64,000 nt of DNA from Caldilineaceae bacterium. Its GTDB lineage: Bacteria > Chloroflexota > Anaerolineae > Caldilineales > Caldilineaceae. Numbering within the stretch: the first letter of the stretch is position 1; every line of letters begins with the position of its first letter. Location: the NCBI GenBank assembly GCA_019637685.1, contig JAHBVF010000013.1, positions 79,320 to 143,319 on the forward strand. The letters are read 5' to 3'. The position numbers and the translations under genes are program-made. A model generated the notes under the pieces. The model did not search any database, was not told the origin of the DNA, and saw only the letters and a list, made by a program, of their open reading frames with translations. Positions 42,001 to 57,000 of the stretch are shown in pieces.

Positions 42001-45000
42001 GAACTCCCGCTGGGCACGGAATTCTACACCTACACAGTCAGCGGCAGCGCGCCCCAGGGCGTGAAGGACTCCATCACCTACAAAACAGGCACGTTGGCGG
42101 GTGGACGCAATGTCGTCACTTTTACTGTGCCCAGCGCGCCGGGTCTGCCCAACGGCAACCGGCTGACCTTTGCGGTGGACGCGCTGGTCAACGGCTGTGC
42201 CTTGCCCGACAATGTGGCGATCCGCCTGGACCGGGTTTGCGGCAATGTAAACGGCGTCTGCCAGGGCAGCAGCCAGGGCGTTGTGCACCTATTGCCCGGC
42301 ACATCTTCCCTGCTCAGCACCAACAACCAGACGGCCAATCTGCCCCTGTGCGAGACGGGCAGTGTCCAACTGCGGGTGAAGAATACCTCCGGGCGAGCGG
42401 TCGAATACAATCTGACCATCACCGACACAATTACCAACGCGACTTTTGTCAACGGTTCCACACTGGTCAGTGTGGTGGACAGCGCTGGCGCGCCGATTGT
42501 GGGCACAACCAGCGGTCAGGCATTGACGAATATCCCCTTTGCACCCAACATCTCTACCAGCGGTGCATCCTCCACCCTCGTCTGGCGTGTGACCGATTAC
42601 GTCTCTGGCACGGCAGCCTATGACGTGCTGGCCCAGCGCAATGCCAAAGACGAAATTCGCATCGACTTCGATGTCAAAACTGGCTGTGACGGTGCAGCCG
42701 TGGAAGTGCGCAGCACGGGCAGCGCGGTGGATGCCTGTGGCGCGCCCCTGGGCTTTTTGGAAAGTTCCAAATCTCTGGTCACCGATTCCCCCGTACTGGA
42801 AATCACCAAACAGGTGCAGAATGTCACCACTGGCAGTGCCCTGGGCGGTGACACCAGCGCCGCGCCCGTCTTTGCCGGGGTGGGCGACCAGTTGGTCTGG
42901 AATGTGACGGTCAAAAATACCGGGGCACAGCAGGTGACGAATCTATTCACCGAAGATCAATTGCCCAGCAATTTTACGGTTGGCAGCGTCAGCCCCACCC
43001 CGTCCAGCAATACCGGTTCGCCCCCCTTCCTCCAATGGCACAGCGGGGGCGGCCAGGCATTGGCGGCTAACGGCGGCACTATCACCTATGCCATTACCGG
43101 TACACTGGCACCCGGAGCCTGCGCCATCTCCCCTCTGGAAAATCGGGCCAGCACCCGCTTCGCCTGTGGTACGGGCGACGTCTGTTTTAGCACGGGTGTC
43201 ACCACCACCGCCTACATTAGCACCCGGCCCAACTTCGCCATCAGTGCCTCTAATGCCACCATTCAGGAGTGTGCGGGCGGACCGCTGACTGTCGCCATCA
43301 ACAATACGGGTGCGCGGGCCTCGAATGTAGTGGTCACCTATACCTTGCCCGCCAATATGGCCTACGCAGGGCTGAACGTTGCCAGCAATCCCACGCCCAC
43401 CAGTCAGCCAGCCGTGGGTGCCACCGGCATCATCACCTTTGGCTATGCCAGCTTTCCCGGCGAAACCAACGGCTCGCTCCAATTTAATGCGACAAACGCG
43501 ACGGGTCTCTGCCCCGCGCCGGGCAGCAACACCGGCACGGCTGATATGCGCTATCAGAACACCTGTAGCACGGACTTTGACGACGTGGCCGCGGCCAACG
43601 CCACGATTACTGTACAGCGCCCCAATCTTTCCACGGCAACGGTCACACCTGTGCAGCAGGTAGTTGCCGCGGGCCAGCGCTACACGTGGACAATCTCCAT
43701 TCCCAACAGCGGCAGCGGCATCGCCCGCAATCTGATTGTCACAGAGACGCTGGATGCGGGCTGGGGCAGCATCACCGCCATCAACGGCGCGCCGGGTGGC
43801 ACTGTGCCGACGATTGACGCGGGCAACCGCACAGTCGTCTGGAATGTGGGCACACTCAGCAACGGCCAGACGTGGACCGCCACCTTCAGCGCCATCGCCC
43901 AGGATGCCCAGACTGACTATCGCACAACCCTGGCTGTGACCACCGCCTGCGACGACGGCGGCTGCCCGCAAAGCACGCAGGCTGTCACCTTCAGCACGCC
44001 CACGCAAGGGCTGGACAAGCAGACCATTGGCTCGCCCGTGCGCATCGGCCAGCCCTTCACCTATACGATCAGCTTCGACTTCTTTGGCGGGCGCACCTAC
44101 ACCAGCGCTATCCTCACCGACACCCTGCCCAAACTGGACGGCGCACTCGTCTTCAGCCCGACGGGCGTGACGATTGTCAACGAAAATAGCGGAACGAACA
44201 ATTGGGCCGTCGGCTCGCTGAGCGGCGACCGGCTGATCTTCACCACCGGGGCCGCAGGCACTGTGATGGGGCCAGACAGCGTGGCAATAACCGTCACCGG
44301 TCTGATCTCCAATGCGCTGACCGCGGATAACAACGACATCTTCACCAATCGGGCGGACCTGACGTGGGTGGATGACGGGCGCGATTACAGCCTGAATGAT
44401 GCGGTGGACGGCCAGATCGTTGAGCCGATTCTCGTCATCGCCAAACAGGCCACGCCGAACAAGGATTTGCAGGCCGGGGACGAGATTACCTATACCCTGC
44501 GCGTCACCAACACTGCGCCCAGCACTGCCACAGCTTTTGATGTGGTCCTGACCGACGCCATCCCCAATTTCCTGACGTATAGTCGGGGCTTCAGCGCGCC
44601 GGGTGCGTCCAGCAGCGGCGCGACCGCCCAACTCATCACCGCCACCTATGCCCAGATTCCATTGGGCCAGAGCGTGACGATTACGTATGTGGTGGATGTA
44701 CACGCGGGCGCGCCCGTGGGCCGGGACCTGATCAACACCGCGGTCATCAGCCACACCAGTATGCCCGGCGACAACCCCTCAGAACGGACGGGCGACCCGA
44801 CTGATCCCGGCGGCGCGGCCAACGATCACAACACCAGCACGACCGAAGGGATTACAGTTGCGCCTTTGGAGATAAGCAAATCCATTCTGGCGACCAACCA
44901 GCCCCATACCAGCGGGCTGAACGTGGCTGTGGGCGAGCAGATTACGTATACACTTCTGGTCACAATCCCCCAGGGGCTGGTCAGCACCGGTCTGATTACG

Positions 45001-48000
45001 GATGTGCTGGACGACGGCCTGGCCTTTGTGGCCTGTGACAGTATTGTGGTCTCGCCCGGCATCGGCACAAATCTGGCGGGTGACTTTGCGGCTGCCTGTT
45101 CGGGTCCAACCGTCACCAATAACGGACGCGAGGCTGTCTTCAATCTGGGCACTGTCTCCAACACCGACACCAATGCGGCGACGGTCGAGACGATTCTCGT
45201 CACCTACCGGGTGGTCCTGCTCAATATCAGCACCACCAACCGGGACACAAAGTGGAACAATCGCGCCACCTTCGGCTGGGCGGATGGCACGTCCACCAGC
45301 AGCGCACCGGACGTGACAGTTGTGGAGCCAGCCCTGGCCATCACCAAAACCCTGACCCCGGCCACATCCCAGGCCAACCAGACGGTTACAGTCACGCTGG
45401 AAATTGCCCACGCCAGCGGCAGCAACGCGGACGCGATGACCGTCGTCATCACCGACGCCCTGCCCGCGGGGTTGACCTTTGCCGGCGGCATCACCAATGT
45501 GAGCGGCGCGCCCTTCACCAGCAGCTCGGAAAGCGGCGGCACGATTACCTTCGCCTGGGACACGCTGCCGCTGGGCCAGCGCAGCACTGTGCGTTTCCTG
45601 GCAACGGTGGATCAGACGGTCGTGCCCAATACGACGATTATCAACGACGCCTTCCTGCGTTGGAGCAGTCTGCCCGGCGACGTGACAACCGCGCAGTCAC
45701 CTTTCAACCCGGACGCCACCGAGCGCACGGGCGACACGACCAATCCCGGCGGCACCGCCAACGATCACCGGGCGCAGAGCAACGACGATCTAAGCTCTAC
45801 AACAATCGCCTTTGATAAGTCCATTGCGGCCACCAACCAGCCCCACACCAGCGGGCTGAATGTGGCGATTGGCGAGCAGATCACCTATACGATTAACATC
45901 ACTGTGCCCCAGGGCACGATCCCAACGGCAGTGGTGGCGGATGTGCTGGACACGGGGTTGGCCTTCATCACCCTGGACAGCGTGACCGCCTCCACCGGCG
46001 TCACTTGGAGCGGACCGGCCACGGCGGCCTTTGCCAACAGCGGCGAACGAATGGTTGTCAATTTCGGAACCATTACCAATGCAGACAGCAACAGCGCCAC
46101 AACCGAAGTCATCACACTGACCTACCGGGCCGTCGTCCTCAACACCACTGGCAACAACCGGGGCGATCCCCGCAACAACCAGGCCAGCTTTACGTGGAGC
46201 GCGGGCAGCCTGAGCGACACCGCGCCCGATGTGACGATTGTCGAGCCGGAATTGACCATCGCCAAGAGCGTTGCGCCCACCAGCGGCGACGCGGGGGATG
46301 TCTTCACCTTTACCCTCGCCATCACCCATACAGGCAGCAGCAACACCGACGCAATGACTGTCGTCATCACCGATGCGGTCCCCGCCGGAATGACATTTGT
46401 CAGCGGCTCGGCCCAGAATGTGAGCGGCGCGGCCACCACCAGCGCGTCCGAGAGCGGCGGGATTGTCACCTTCGCCTGGAATACGCTGGCGTTGGGCACG
46501 GGCAGCACAGTCAGCTTCCGGGCCACGCTGAACCAGAGCGCCGCGCCCCTGAGCACACTGACGAACACCGCCTTCCTGCGCTGGAGCAGTCTGCCCGGCG
46601 ACATCACCGCGCCCCAATCCCCGGAGAACGGACTGTCCACAGAACGCACGGGCAACACCAGCGATCCGGGCGGTGCGGCCAACGATCACCGCAGCCAGAA
46701 CAACACCAGCCTTTCCACACTGGGCTATAGCATTGCCAAAGCCCTGGACACCACATCCGCCGCCCACACCGCGGGCGCGAATGTGACGATTGGCGAGGTG
46801 ATCACCTACGACCTGACCATCACACTGCCCGAAGGCACGACGACGGGTCTGGTAGTGGTGGACGATCTGCCCGCGGGCCTGGCCTTTGTGCCCGGCTCGG
46901 TGAGCGTGGACACAACCGGCTTCAACGGCAGCGCGGCCGCACCCACCGCGACCTCCTCTGGCGGCAGCGGCGACGACGTGACCCTCACTTTCACGCCAGT
47001 GACTGTGACCGGGGACAATGTGACGGCGAACAACAGCTTCGTCGTGCGTCTGCGCGCTCGTGTGCTGGACATTCCCGGCAATGTGGGCGTGACACCCCAG
47101 ACAGCATTGGTCAACCGCGCCACGGCCCAGGTGGGCAGCACGCCCATCCAATCGACTGGGCCGGTGACAGCGACAGTTGTCGAGCCGCGGATGGCGATTG
47201 TCAAGAGTCTGACCCCGAATATCGCCGCGGCCAATGATACGGTCACGATTACCCTTGTGGTGAGCAACACAGGGACATCGGAAGCCTTTGAAGTGGTGGT
47301 GGACGATCCCGTGGCCGATGCCAAATTCACTGGCATTACACCGGTGACGACGCCGGCTGGCTTTGCTTTCAGCACAGTGGCGTCCGCGCCCAACACAATT
47401 GTGCGCTACACCGGCGGCAGCATTCCCGTGGGCGAAATCCGCACATTCGTCTTCACGGCCCGGTTGACCAGCGGCACGGTCAAGGGCGAAGTGCTGACGA
47501 ATGTGGCGACTGTGACCCAGGCCACGACCCTGCCCGGCACAGATGCGGGCGAGCGGGATGAGCCGGATGTCTCCTCCAACGCGCCTGTGACCGTCAGCGC
47601 GCCAGACTTAACCCTGACCAAAACCAACAACCTGACCAGCCTGCTGCCGGGACAGACGACTGTCTACAGCTTGACAGTCACGAATGTGGGCAACAGCATC
47701 GCTACTGGCGTTGTCCTCACGGATACAGTCCCGGTCAGCACAACCTTCGATCTGGCCAACAGTTCTGCTGGCTGGAGCTGCGCGGACAACGCAGCCGCGG
47801 CCACGCTGTGTACCTTCCCGGTGGGCACGCTGGCCGTGAATGCCAGCCAGACTGTGCGCTTCGCCGTTACCCTCGATCTGCCCCTGCTCACCAGCAGCGC
47901 GCAGATCACCAACACAGCCAATACCGGCGACGACGGCAGCCACGGCTCCGACCCGACGCCCGGCAACAATACAGCCACAGACATCGACCCGACGATTCTG

Positions 48001-51000
48001 AGCAGCCTGGGCGATTACGTCTGGCTGGATGTCAACTACGACGGCCAGCAGGGCGCACCGGCCACAGAGACGCCGGTAGCAAATGTCCGGGTCAATCTCT
48101 ACGACAGCAATGGCGTGCTCATCGCCACGACAACCACCGACGCCAACGGCTTCTACAATTTCGGCGGATTGGGGGCTGGCGACTACACAGTCGAGTTCAT
48201 TCCGCCCGCGGGCTACGCACTGACTACCCAGACGGTGGGCAACACCGCCACGGACAGCAACGCCAACCCCACCACCGGGCGCACCGCGCCTGTCACGCTG
48301 GGTGCGGGCGAGCACAACCCGACGATCGACGCGGGTCTGGTCAAGCTGGTCAACCTGGGCGATTACGTCTGGCTGGACGCCGACGGCAATGGTCAGCAGG
48401 GCACGCCAGGGGCAGAACTGCCTGTAGCCGGTGTGACAGTGACACTGACCTATCCTAACGGGACGGTTTTCACCACCACAACCGACGCCAGCGGCCTCTA
48501 CACCTTCACCAATCTGCTGCCCAACCAGACCTATACGGTCACCTTCACTTCACCTCCGGGCTATGGCTTCACAACCCAGAATAGCGGGGCCGACACCAGC
48601 GATAGCGACGCCAACCCAGCGACGGGGGTAGTCGTAGTAAATCTGGGGCTGAACGACGATCCGACCATCGACGCCGGTCTGGTCCAATCTATGAATCTGG
48701 GTAACTTCGTCTGGTTCGACAGTAACGCCAACGGCCAGCAGGACGGGGGCGAGCCGGGGATTGCCGGCGCGGTTGTCACCCTCTTCCTGGCCGACGGCGT
48801 GACACCGGCCAGGGATGTGAACGGCAACCTGATCACTGCCCAGACCACCGGGCCAGACGGTCTCTACAATTTCACCAATCTGTCTCCGGGCGGCTATGTG
48901 GTCAAAGTGACGATGCCCGCGGGCTACACACCCACACCTGTGCAGGTGGCGGACGCCAACACCGATTCCAACACGGACAGCAATATCGCGTCCAGCGCGG
49001 CCAATGTGCACAGCAGCAATGTTGTGATCCTGACGGTGGACGGCGAGCCGGCCAGCGCTGTGGATGGCGACGGCACGAATGGCAATCTCTCGGTTGACTT
49101 CGGCTTTACAGGGGTCAATTTGGGCGATTACGTCTGGCTGGATGTGAATGGGGACGGGCAACAGGGCAACCCAACAGTGGAACTGCCAGTGGCCGGAGTG
49201 ACTGTAACATTGACTTATCCGAATGGTGTCGTCATCACAACGACGACAAATGCCAGCGGCCTGTATACGTTCACCAATCTGATACCTAACCAGACCTATA
49301 CCGTCACTTTCACGCCACCGCCCACTTACGCCATTACGACCCAAAACAGCGGAGCCGACACCAGCGACAGCGACGCCAACCCGGTCACGGGTGTGGTGGT
49401 CGTCCCTCTGGGCGTGGTGGACGATCCGACTATCGACGCGGGTCTGTATATCCCATTGAAGATCGGTGATACCCTCTGGATCGACTACAATGCCGACGGT
49501 TTCGACGACCCGGCAGAACCGGGGCTGCCCGGTGTCACTGTCGGTCTCTATGACGGCAGCGACAATCTTATCACCACAACCGTAACCGGACCCGACGGAA
49601 CCTATCTCTTCCCAGATTTGCCGCCGGGAACCTACGAAGTGCGGGTGGACCAGACGACCCTGCCGCCCGGCTTTACCAATACCCACGACCTGGATGGTAA
49701 CCACGATTCTACTTCCACCGTCACCCAGCCCTCTGGGCAGGACAATCTGAATCTGGACTTCGGCTATGTGGGCGTGCCTGTGTTGGCAACGACCAAACGG
49801 GATGTACTCTTTACGGATGTGGACAACGACGGCGTGGCTTCGCCGGGTGATGTGTTGCGCTACACAGTTATCATCAGCAACACGGGAACCGGTCCGCTCA
49901 CGTCGATTGTCTTCACCGACACGCCAGGGGTGAACACAGCCCTTGTCGTCAATTCTGTGCAGACAAGCCTGGGCGCTGTGATTATGGGCAACGGCGCCGG
50001 GCACACCAGTGTGCGGGTGAATGTGGGCACACTGCCCGGCAAGACCAGCGCCACAATCGCCTTCCGTGTGAAAATCGACAGCCCGCTGCCCGCGGGGGTG
50101 ACGCAGGTTGCCAACCAGGGCACAGTCTCCAGCGCCCAGCTGCCCCCCACGCCCACGGATGATCCGGACACCGGCGCGGGCAGCGACCCGACAGTAACAC
50201 CGGTCAACGCGGCAGCCGCGCCCCGGATCACCAAAGCTTCCAGTCTGGTGCGGGACGCGGACGGCAACGGCGTTGTCTCGCCGGGCGACACCCTGCGCTA
50301 CAACCTGCGGATGGTCAACACAGGCAACGCCACCACCGCCAATGTGATCTTCAGTGACACACCGGATGCCAACACAACACTCATTGTGGGCAGCGTCCTC
50401 ACCAACCGGGGCACGGTTATTACTGGCAACAGCCTGGGCGACACGACCGTCGCTATCGCCGTCGGAGATGTTAATCCCGGCGATGTGGTGCTCATCTCCT
50501 TTGACGTGACAGTCAATATCGGCTTGGCCACCGGCACTGTGCTCTCCAACCAGGGCCAGATCGCCTATGACAGCGATGGCGACGGCAACAACGACAGCAC
50601 CCGTCCCACCGACGGCGACACCACCCAACCCGGCGATCAGCCGGCGACGAACCCAATCGGCGGCTCGCCGGAAGGTCTGGCCATCAAATCGGTCAGCGAC
50701 GTAAACGGCGGCAATCTTGAGCCGGGGGATATTCTTCTCTATACAATTGTCCTGCAGAACATCAGCAGCTTCAATGCACCGGGTCTGGTCTTCGAAGACC
50801 CCATTCCCGCCCACACCAACTATCTGGCAGGCAGCGTCTCTGCGCCAGGGGCCAGCACTGTCGTCTCCACCACACCTACTCTGCGCATCAGCGGCATCGA
50901 CGTGGCCGCGCACAGCCAGGTGCTTATCACATTCCAGGTGCAGGTCATCAATCCCCTGTCCGCGGGTGTGGACGAAATCAGCAACCAGGGTGTCGTCTTC

Positions 51001-54000
51001 TTTGACAGCGACGGGGACGGCAACAACGACGCCAGCCAGCCCACGGACGGCGATACGGTCAATCCGGGCAACCAGCCGACGGTCATCCCTGTCAGCGCGG
51101 GGCCAAACTTCGGCGAGACAACCAAAACCGTGGCTCTGCGCACCGATGCGGACGGCAACGGCGTCGTCACACCGGGGGATACCCTGCGCTATACAGTGCG
51201 CATTCCCAACACGGGCAACCAGGACAGCCTGGGCGCGGTCTTCCTGCTGGATACCATCCCGGCCAATACCACTTATGTGAACGGCAGCACCGCGGCAGAT
51301 CGGGGCACAGCCAGCTTCAACACAGGCAGCAACCGGGTGGAATGGAGTGGCGATGTGCCCGCGGGTCTGGCCGTCATCATCACCTTCGATGTGACAATCA
51401 ACAATGGCATCCTGTCTGGCATTGTCATCTCCAACCAGGGCGCGGTGCGCTATGACACGGACGGCGACGGCACACCGGATTCCACGGAATTGACCGACAG
51501 CGACACCACCGCTCCCGGCGAACAACCCACAACAGTACCCGTAGGCGGTTCACCCGAAGGCGTGGCGCGCAAGACGGCCACAGATGTCAACGGCGGATCT
51601 TTGGCCCCAGGGGATGTGATTCTTTACACTGTCGTCCTCCAAAACACGAGCGGCTTCAATGTGCCGGGGATCGAGTTCATCGACAATATCCCCAGCCATA
51701 CGAATTACATCACCAACAGCCTGACTGTGCCCGCGGGCGCGACGATTGTGACCCAATCGCCCGTTATCCGGGTGGCAGGCGTGGACGTGAACGCTTTCAG
51801 CGCGGTGACAATCACCTTCCAGGCGCAGATCACTTCGCCCTTGCCCGCGGGTGTGACCCAAATCGCCAATCAGGGCACAGTCTTCTTCGACTCGGACGGC
51901 GACGGCAACAACGACACCACCCAGCCCACAGACGGCGATTCCGGCACGCCGGGCAACCAGCCGACTGTCTCGCCCGTGGCGGCCACGTTGCAATACTCGG
52001 CCACCAAACGAGACAGCCTCTTCACCGACGCGGACGGCAACAGCACACCCAGCCCCGGCGATACCATCGAGTATGAGATTGTTGCCTCCAATACAGGCAA
52101 CCAGGCCGTGACGAATGTGGTCTTTGCCGATACACCGGACGCCAACACGACACTGGTCGTCGGTTCGGTGGCGACCAGCGCGGGCACAATCACAGCAGGC
52201 AATGGCGCGGGCAACACAAAGGTCAGCGTTGACATCGGCACCCTCAACGGGGGAGCCAACGTCACTATTACCTTCCGGGTAATGGTCAGAGCGCCCCTGC
52301 CCGCGGGTGTCACGCAGATCGCCAATCAGGGCACACTGGGCAGCACAGAGCTGCCGACAGTCATCACCGATGACCCGGACACCCCGACCACTGAAGACCC
52401 AACAGTGACGCCATTGGTGGCCGCGCCAGTCCTGGCCGCATCCAAGCGGGACCGACTGGCGGTGGACGCCGACGGCAATGGCACACCCAGCCCTGACGAC
52501 ACCATCGAATATGCGGTAACTATTCAAAACACAGGCAATCAGGCCGCCACCGGGCTGGTCTTTGATGACACGCCAGACGCCAACAGCACGCTCGTCGTTG
52601 GATCGGTGACGACCAGCGCGGGCACGGTCACTCGTGGCAATGGCGGGGGCGACACAGCCATATCGGTCAGCATCGGCAGCCTTAGCGGTGGGGGCAGCGT
52701 CACGATTACGTTCCAGGTGACAATCAAGAATCCCCTGCCCGCGGGTGTGGCACAGATTGCCAACCAGGGCACCCTGCGCAGCGATCAATTGCCTGCCGTG
52801 CAGACCGATGACCCGGACACCCCGGCGGGCGGCGACCGTACAATAACTCCCATAGCGGCCGAACCGCTGGTCAGTGCTACCAAACAAGACACACTGGCCG
52901 TGGACGCGGATGGCAATGGCAGCCCCAGCCCCGGTGACACCCTGGAATATCGGGTAACGATTATCAACAGCGGTAATCAGGCTGGGCGGGCTACGTTCAT
53001 CGACAATGTGTTGGACCCGAATGTGAAGCTCATCATCGGCACGGTGCAGACGACACTGGGCACAATCGCACGGGGCAACAATCCCGGCGACACGGGTGTA
53101 CAGGTCAATGTGGGCATAATTCCTGGCGGCGGTGGCACAGTTGTCATCAGCTTCCGGGTGACCATCAACAATCCTCTGCCCGCGGGTGTAACGCAGGTGG
53201 GCAACCAGGCCACAGTCAGCGGAAGCAACTTCCCGACTATACCCACGGATGATCCGGACACCCCGGCCAACGGCGACGCCACCATCACGCCGGTGGTGGC
53301 CGCGCCTGTGCTCGCGGCCAGCAAACGGGATACCCTGGCTATAGACGCGGACGGCAGTGGTTCGGCTAGCCCCGGCGACACAATCGAATACCAGGTGACA
53401 ATCCGCAACAGCGGCAACAGTGCAGCCACAGGCGTCGTCTTTGACGACATTCCCGGCAACAACATAACACTGGTCGTCGGTTCCGTGCAGACGAGCGCGG
53501 GCACTGTCACCACGGGCAATGCGGCAGGCCACAAAACGGTTTCTATCAATGTGGGCACAATTCCGGGCGGTGGCAGCGTGACCATCACCTTCCGGGTGAC
53601 GATCAATGATCCCCTGCCCGCAGGTGTCACCCGGGTGCTCAACCAGGGCGAAGTAAGCAGCGAGCAGTTGCCTACCCGCCCCACGGATGATCCGGACACC
53701 ACGGCGACCAACGATCCCACAGCGACACCGGTTGTGGCCGCGCCTCTCCTGTCTGCCACCAAGAGCGATCGGGTCTTTGTCGACGCGGACGGCAACGGCA
53801 TTGCCAGCCCCGGCGACACAATTCTCTACCAGGTGACTATTCAGAACAGCGGCAATATCGCGGCGACGAATGTCGTCTTTGACGACATACCCAGCGCCAA
53901 CACCGCGCTCATTGTGGGCACGGTGCAGACGAACGCAGGAACTGTCACCACAGGCAATGGGCCAGGCCATACAACTGTGGCTGTGAATATCGGCACACTC

Positions 54001-57000
54001 CCCGGCGAGTCTACTGTCACCATCTCCTTCCGGGTGACTATCAACAATCCCCTGCCTGGGGGCGTGACACAGATTGCCAACCAGGGCACTGTGCACAGCA
54101 ACCAGTTGCCCAGCCTGCCCACAGACGATCCGGACACGCCCACGAACGGCGATCCGACCCTCACACCTGTAGTGGCGGAAGTAATTCTGGAGGCGACCAA
54201 ACAGGACACGCTGGCCGTGGACGCGGACGGCGATGGCATTCCCAGCCCTGGGGACACCCTTCTCTATCAGGTGACGATCCACAACAGCGGCAATATCGCG
54301 GCGACGGGTATTGTCTTTGACGACACGCCGGACGCCAACACAACGCTGGTCGTGAATTCCGTGCAGACCAGCGTGGGCACAGTCATCACTGGCAATACAG
54401 CAGGCGATAAAACAGTTTCCGTGAACATCGGCGCTATTCCCGGCGGAGCCAGCGTGACTATCTCCTTCCGGGTGATCATCAACACCCCCTTGACCGCCGG
54501 GGTGACGCGGGTGCAGAACCAGGGCACAGTCCACAGCGATCAGCTGCCCAGCCTGCCCACAGATGATCCGGACACGGCTGCAATCGACGATCCCACAACC
54601 ACGCCCCTTTCGGCTGCACCGGCCATCGACGCCACCAAACGGGACAGCCTGGCCGTGGACGCAGACGCCAGCGGTTCGCCCAGCCCTGGCGACACCATCG
54701 AATACCGGATTGTCATCGCCAACAGCGGCAACCAGGCCGGATTGGCTACCTTTGTAGACAACTTGTTGGGCGGCAACGCCCTGCTGGTCGTCAACTCGGT
54801 GCAGACCAGCCAGGGCACTATCACCACTGGCAACAACCCCGGCGACACAGGGGTGATCGTCAGCCTGGGCACAATCCCTGGCGGCCAGAGCGCAACCATC
54901 ACCTTCCGGGTGACGATTCGCAATCCGCTGCCCGCCGGTGTGACGCAGGTGGCGAATCAGGCCGTCGTCACCGGTGACAACTTCCCGGATGTGCCCACGG
55001 ACGATCCGGACACCCCCGGCGCGGACGATCCGACGATCACACCGCTGGTGGCTGCCCCGGTGCTGGAAGCCAGCAAGCGGGACACCCTGGCTGTGGACGT
55101 GGACGGCAATGGCGTCACCAGCCCCGGCGATATACTGGAATATCGGGTGGTGATTCGCAACACAGGCAACAGCGCGGCGACCGGTGTAGTCTTCAACGAC
55201 ATTCCGGATGCCAATACAGTGCTGGTGGTCGGCTCTGTGCAGACCAGCCTGGGCACTGTCATCATCGGCAACACCCCAGGACACCGCGCTGTCAGCGTCA
55301 ACATTGACACAATCCCCGGCGGCGGACAGGCAGTTGTCTCCTTCCGGGTAACAATCGTCAAACCCTTGCCCGCGGGCGTGACGCAAATCGCCAACCAGGG
55401 GACAGTAAGCAGCAATGACCTGCCCACTGTCCCCACGGACGACCCGGACACAATCCCCGGCGGCGATCCCACAGTGACACCCTTGCGCGCGGCCCCGGTT
55501 CTCGCCGTTACAAAACGGGACAGTCTGGTGGTGGATGCCGACGGCAATGGCAGCGCCAGTCCCGACGACAGATTGGAATACCGGATCGTCATCCGCAACA
55601 GCGGCAACCAGGCGGCCACGGGCGTCGTTTTCAACGACACGCCAGACGCCAACACAGCACTGGTCGTCGGTACGGTACAGACGAGTGTGGGCACTGTCAC
55701 CAGTGGCAACGCCGCGGGCCAGACAACCGTCAGCGTGGACATCGGGACAATCCCCGGCGGTGGGCAGGTCGTCATCACCTTCCGGGTAACCATCAACAGC
55801 CCGCTGCCGGCTGGTGTTCTCTCCATTGCCAATCAGGGACGCGTGGGCAGCAATGAATTGCCCACAGTGCCCACGGATGACCCGGACACAGGCGCGGTGG
55901 ACGATCCGACAAAGACGCCGGTGGTGTCCGCACCCGTGCTGGAAGCGGATAAGCGGGACAGCCTTCTTATCGACGCGGACGGAGATGGATCGGCCAGCCC
56001 TGGCGATACAATTCTCTATGAGACGATCATCCGCAACACAGGCAACGTGGCCGCTTCCGATGTCCTCTTTGTGGACTTCCCCGACCCCAACACGACCCTC
56101 GTCGTTGGGTCGGTGCAGAGCAGCCAAGGCACTGTCATCAATGGCAACAATGCAGGCGACACAGGTGTGCGGGTGAACATTGGCACCATCGCTGGTGGAG
56201 CACAGGTAGCGGTCACCTTCCGGGTGATTGTGAAGAATCCTCTGCCCGCCAATGTAAACCGGGTGGTCAATCAGGGGTCAGTGACAAGCAGCGAACTGCC
56301 CACAGTCGCCACCAACGACCCGGACACCCCCGCGGTGGACGATCCCACAGTCACACCCATCAATGCGAAGCCCCGGCTGGCCCTGGCCAAGACGGACTCA
56401 CTCTTTACGGATGTGGACGGCAACGGCCAACCCAGCCCCGGCGATATCCTCCAATACCGGCTGGTCGTGCGCAATACGGGCAACCAGGCCGCGGTCAATG
56501 TAATCGTGCAGGATGCGCCCGATCCCTTCACCCGGCTGGTGATTGGATCGGTGCAGACGACCGCAGGCACTGTGACATCCGGCAATACCGCAGGCAATAC
56601 CAGTGTAGTGGTGGCTGTGGGCACGCTGCCCGGCGCTGGTGGACAGGCGGTGATTACCTATCGGGCGACGATTGTCACCCCCGTGCCGGCCACTGTGGAG
56701 CAGGTTGCCAACCAAGCCCTGGCTGGCGCGGACAATACGGGCGGTGTCTCCAGCGATGACCCGGATACGCCTACACTGGGCGATCCGACGCTGACACCGG
56801 TGGTGGCCGAACCGATTCTGGATGTGAGCAAGCGGGACAGCCTCTTTATCGATGTCAATGGGGACGGGCTGGCCGGTCCTGGCGATACGCTGCTCTATCA
56901 GGTGACAATTCTGAATGTGGGCAACCGAGCCGCGGCCAGTCTGGTCTTCAATGATACGCCTGACCCCAACACAGCACTGGTGGTGGGTACGGTGCAGACC

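Noticed and set aside
51550..56127. A 1525-codon open frame on the minus strand inside the giant gene
   Set aside because: It mirrors the repeat array on the opposite strand, is rich in His/Asp/Val in a periodic way, has no recognisable domain or ribosome-binding site, and arises from the codon bias and lack of stops in the GC-rich repeats. The same applies to 40018-42288, 42943-44754 and 48550-51525.
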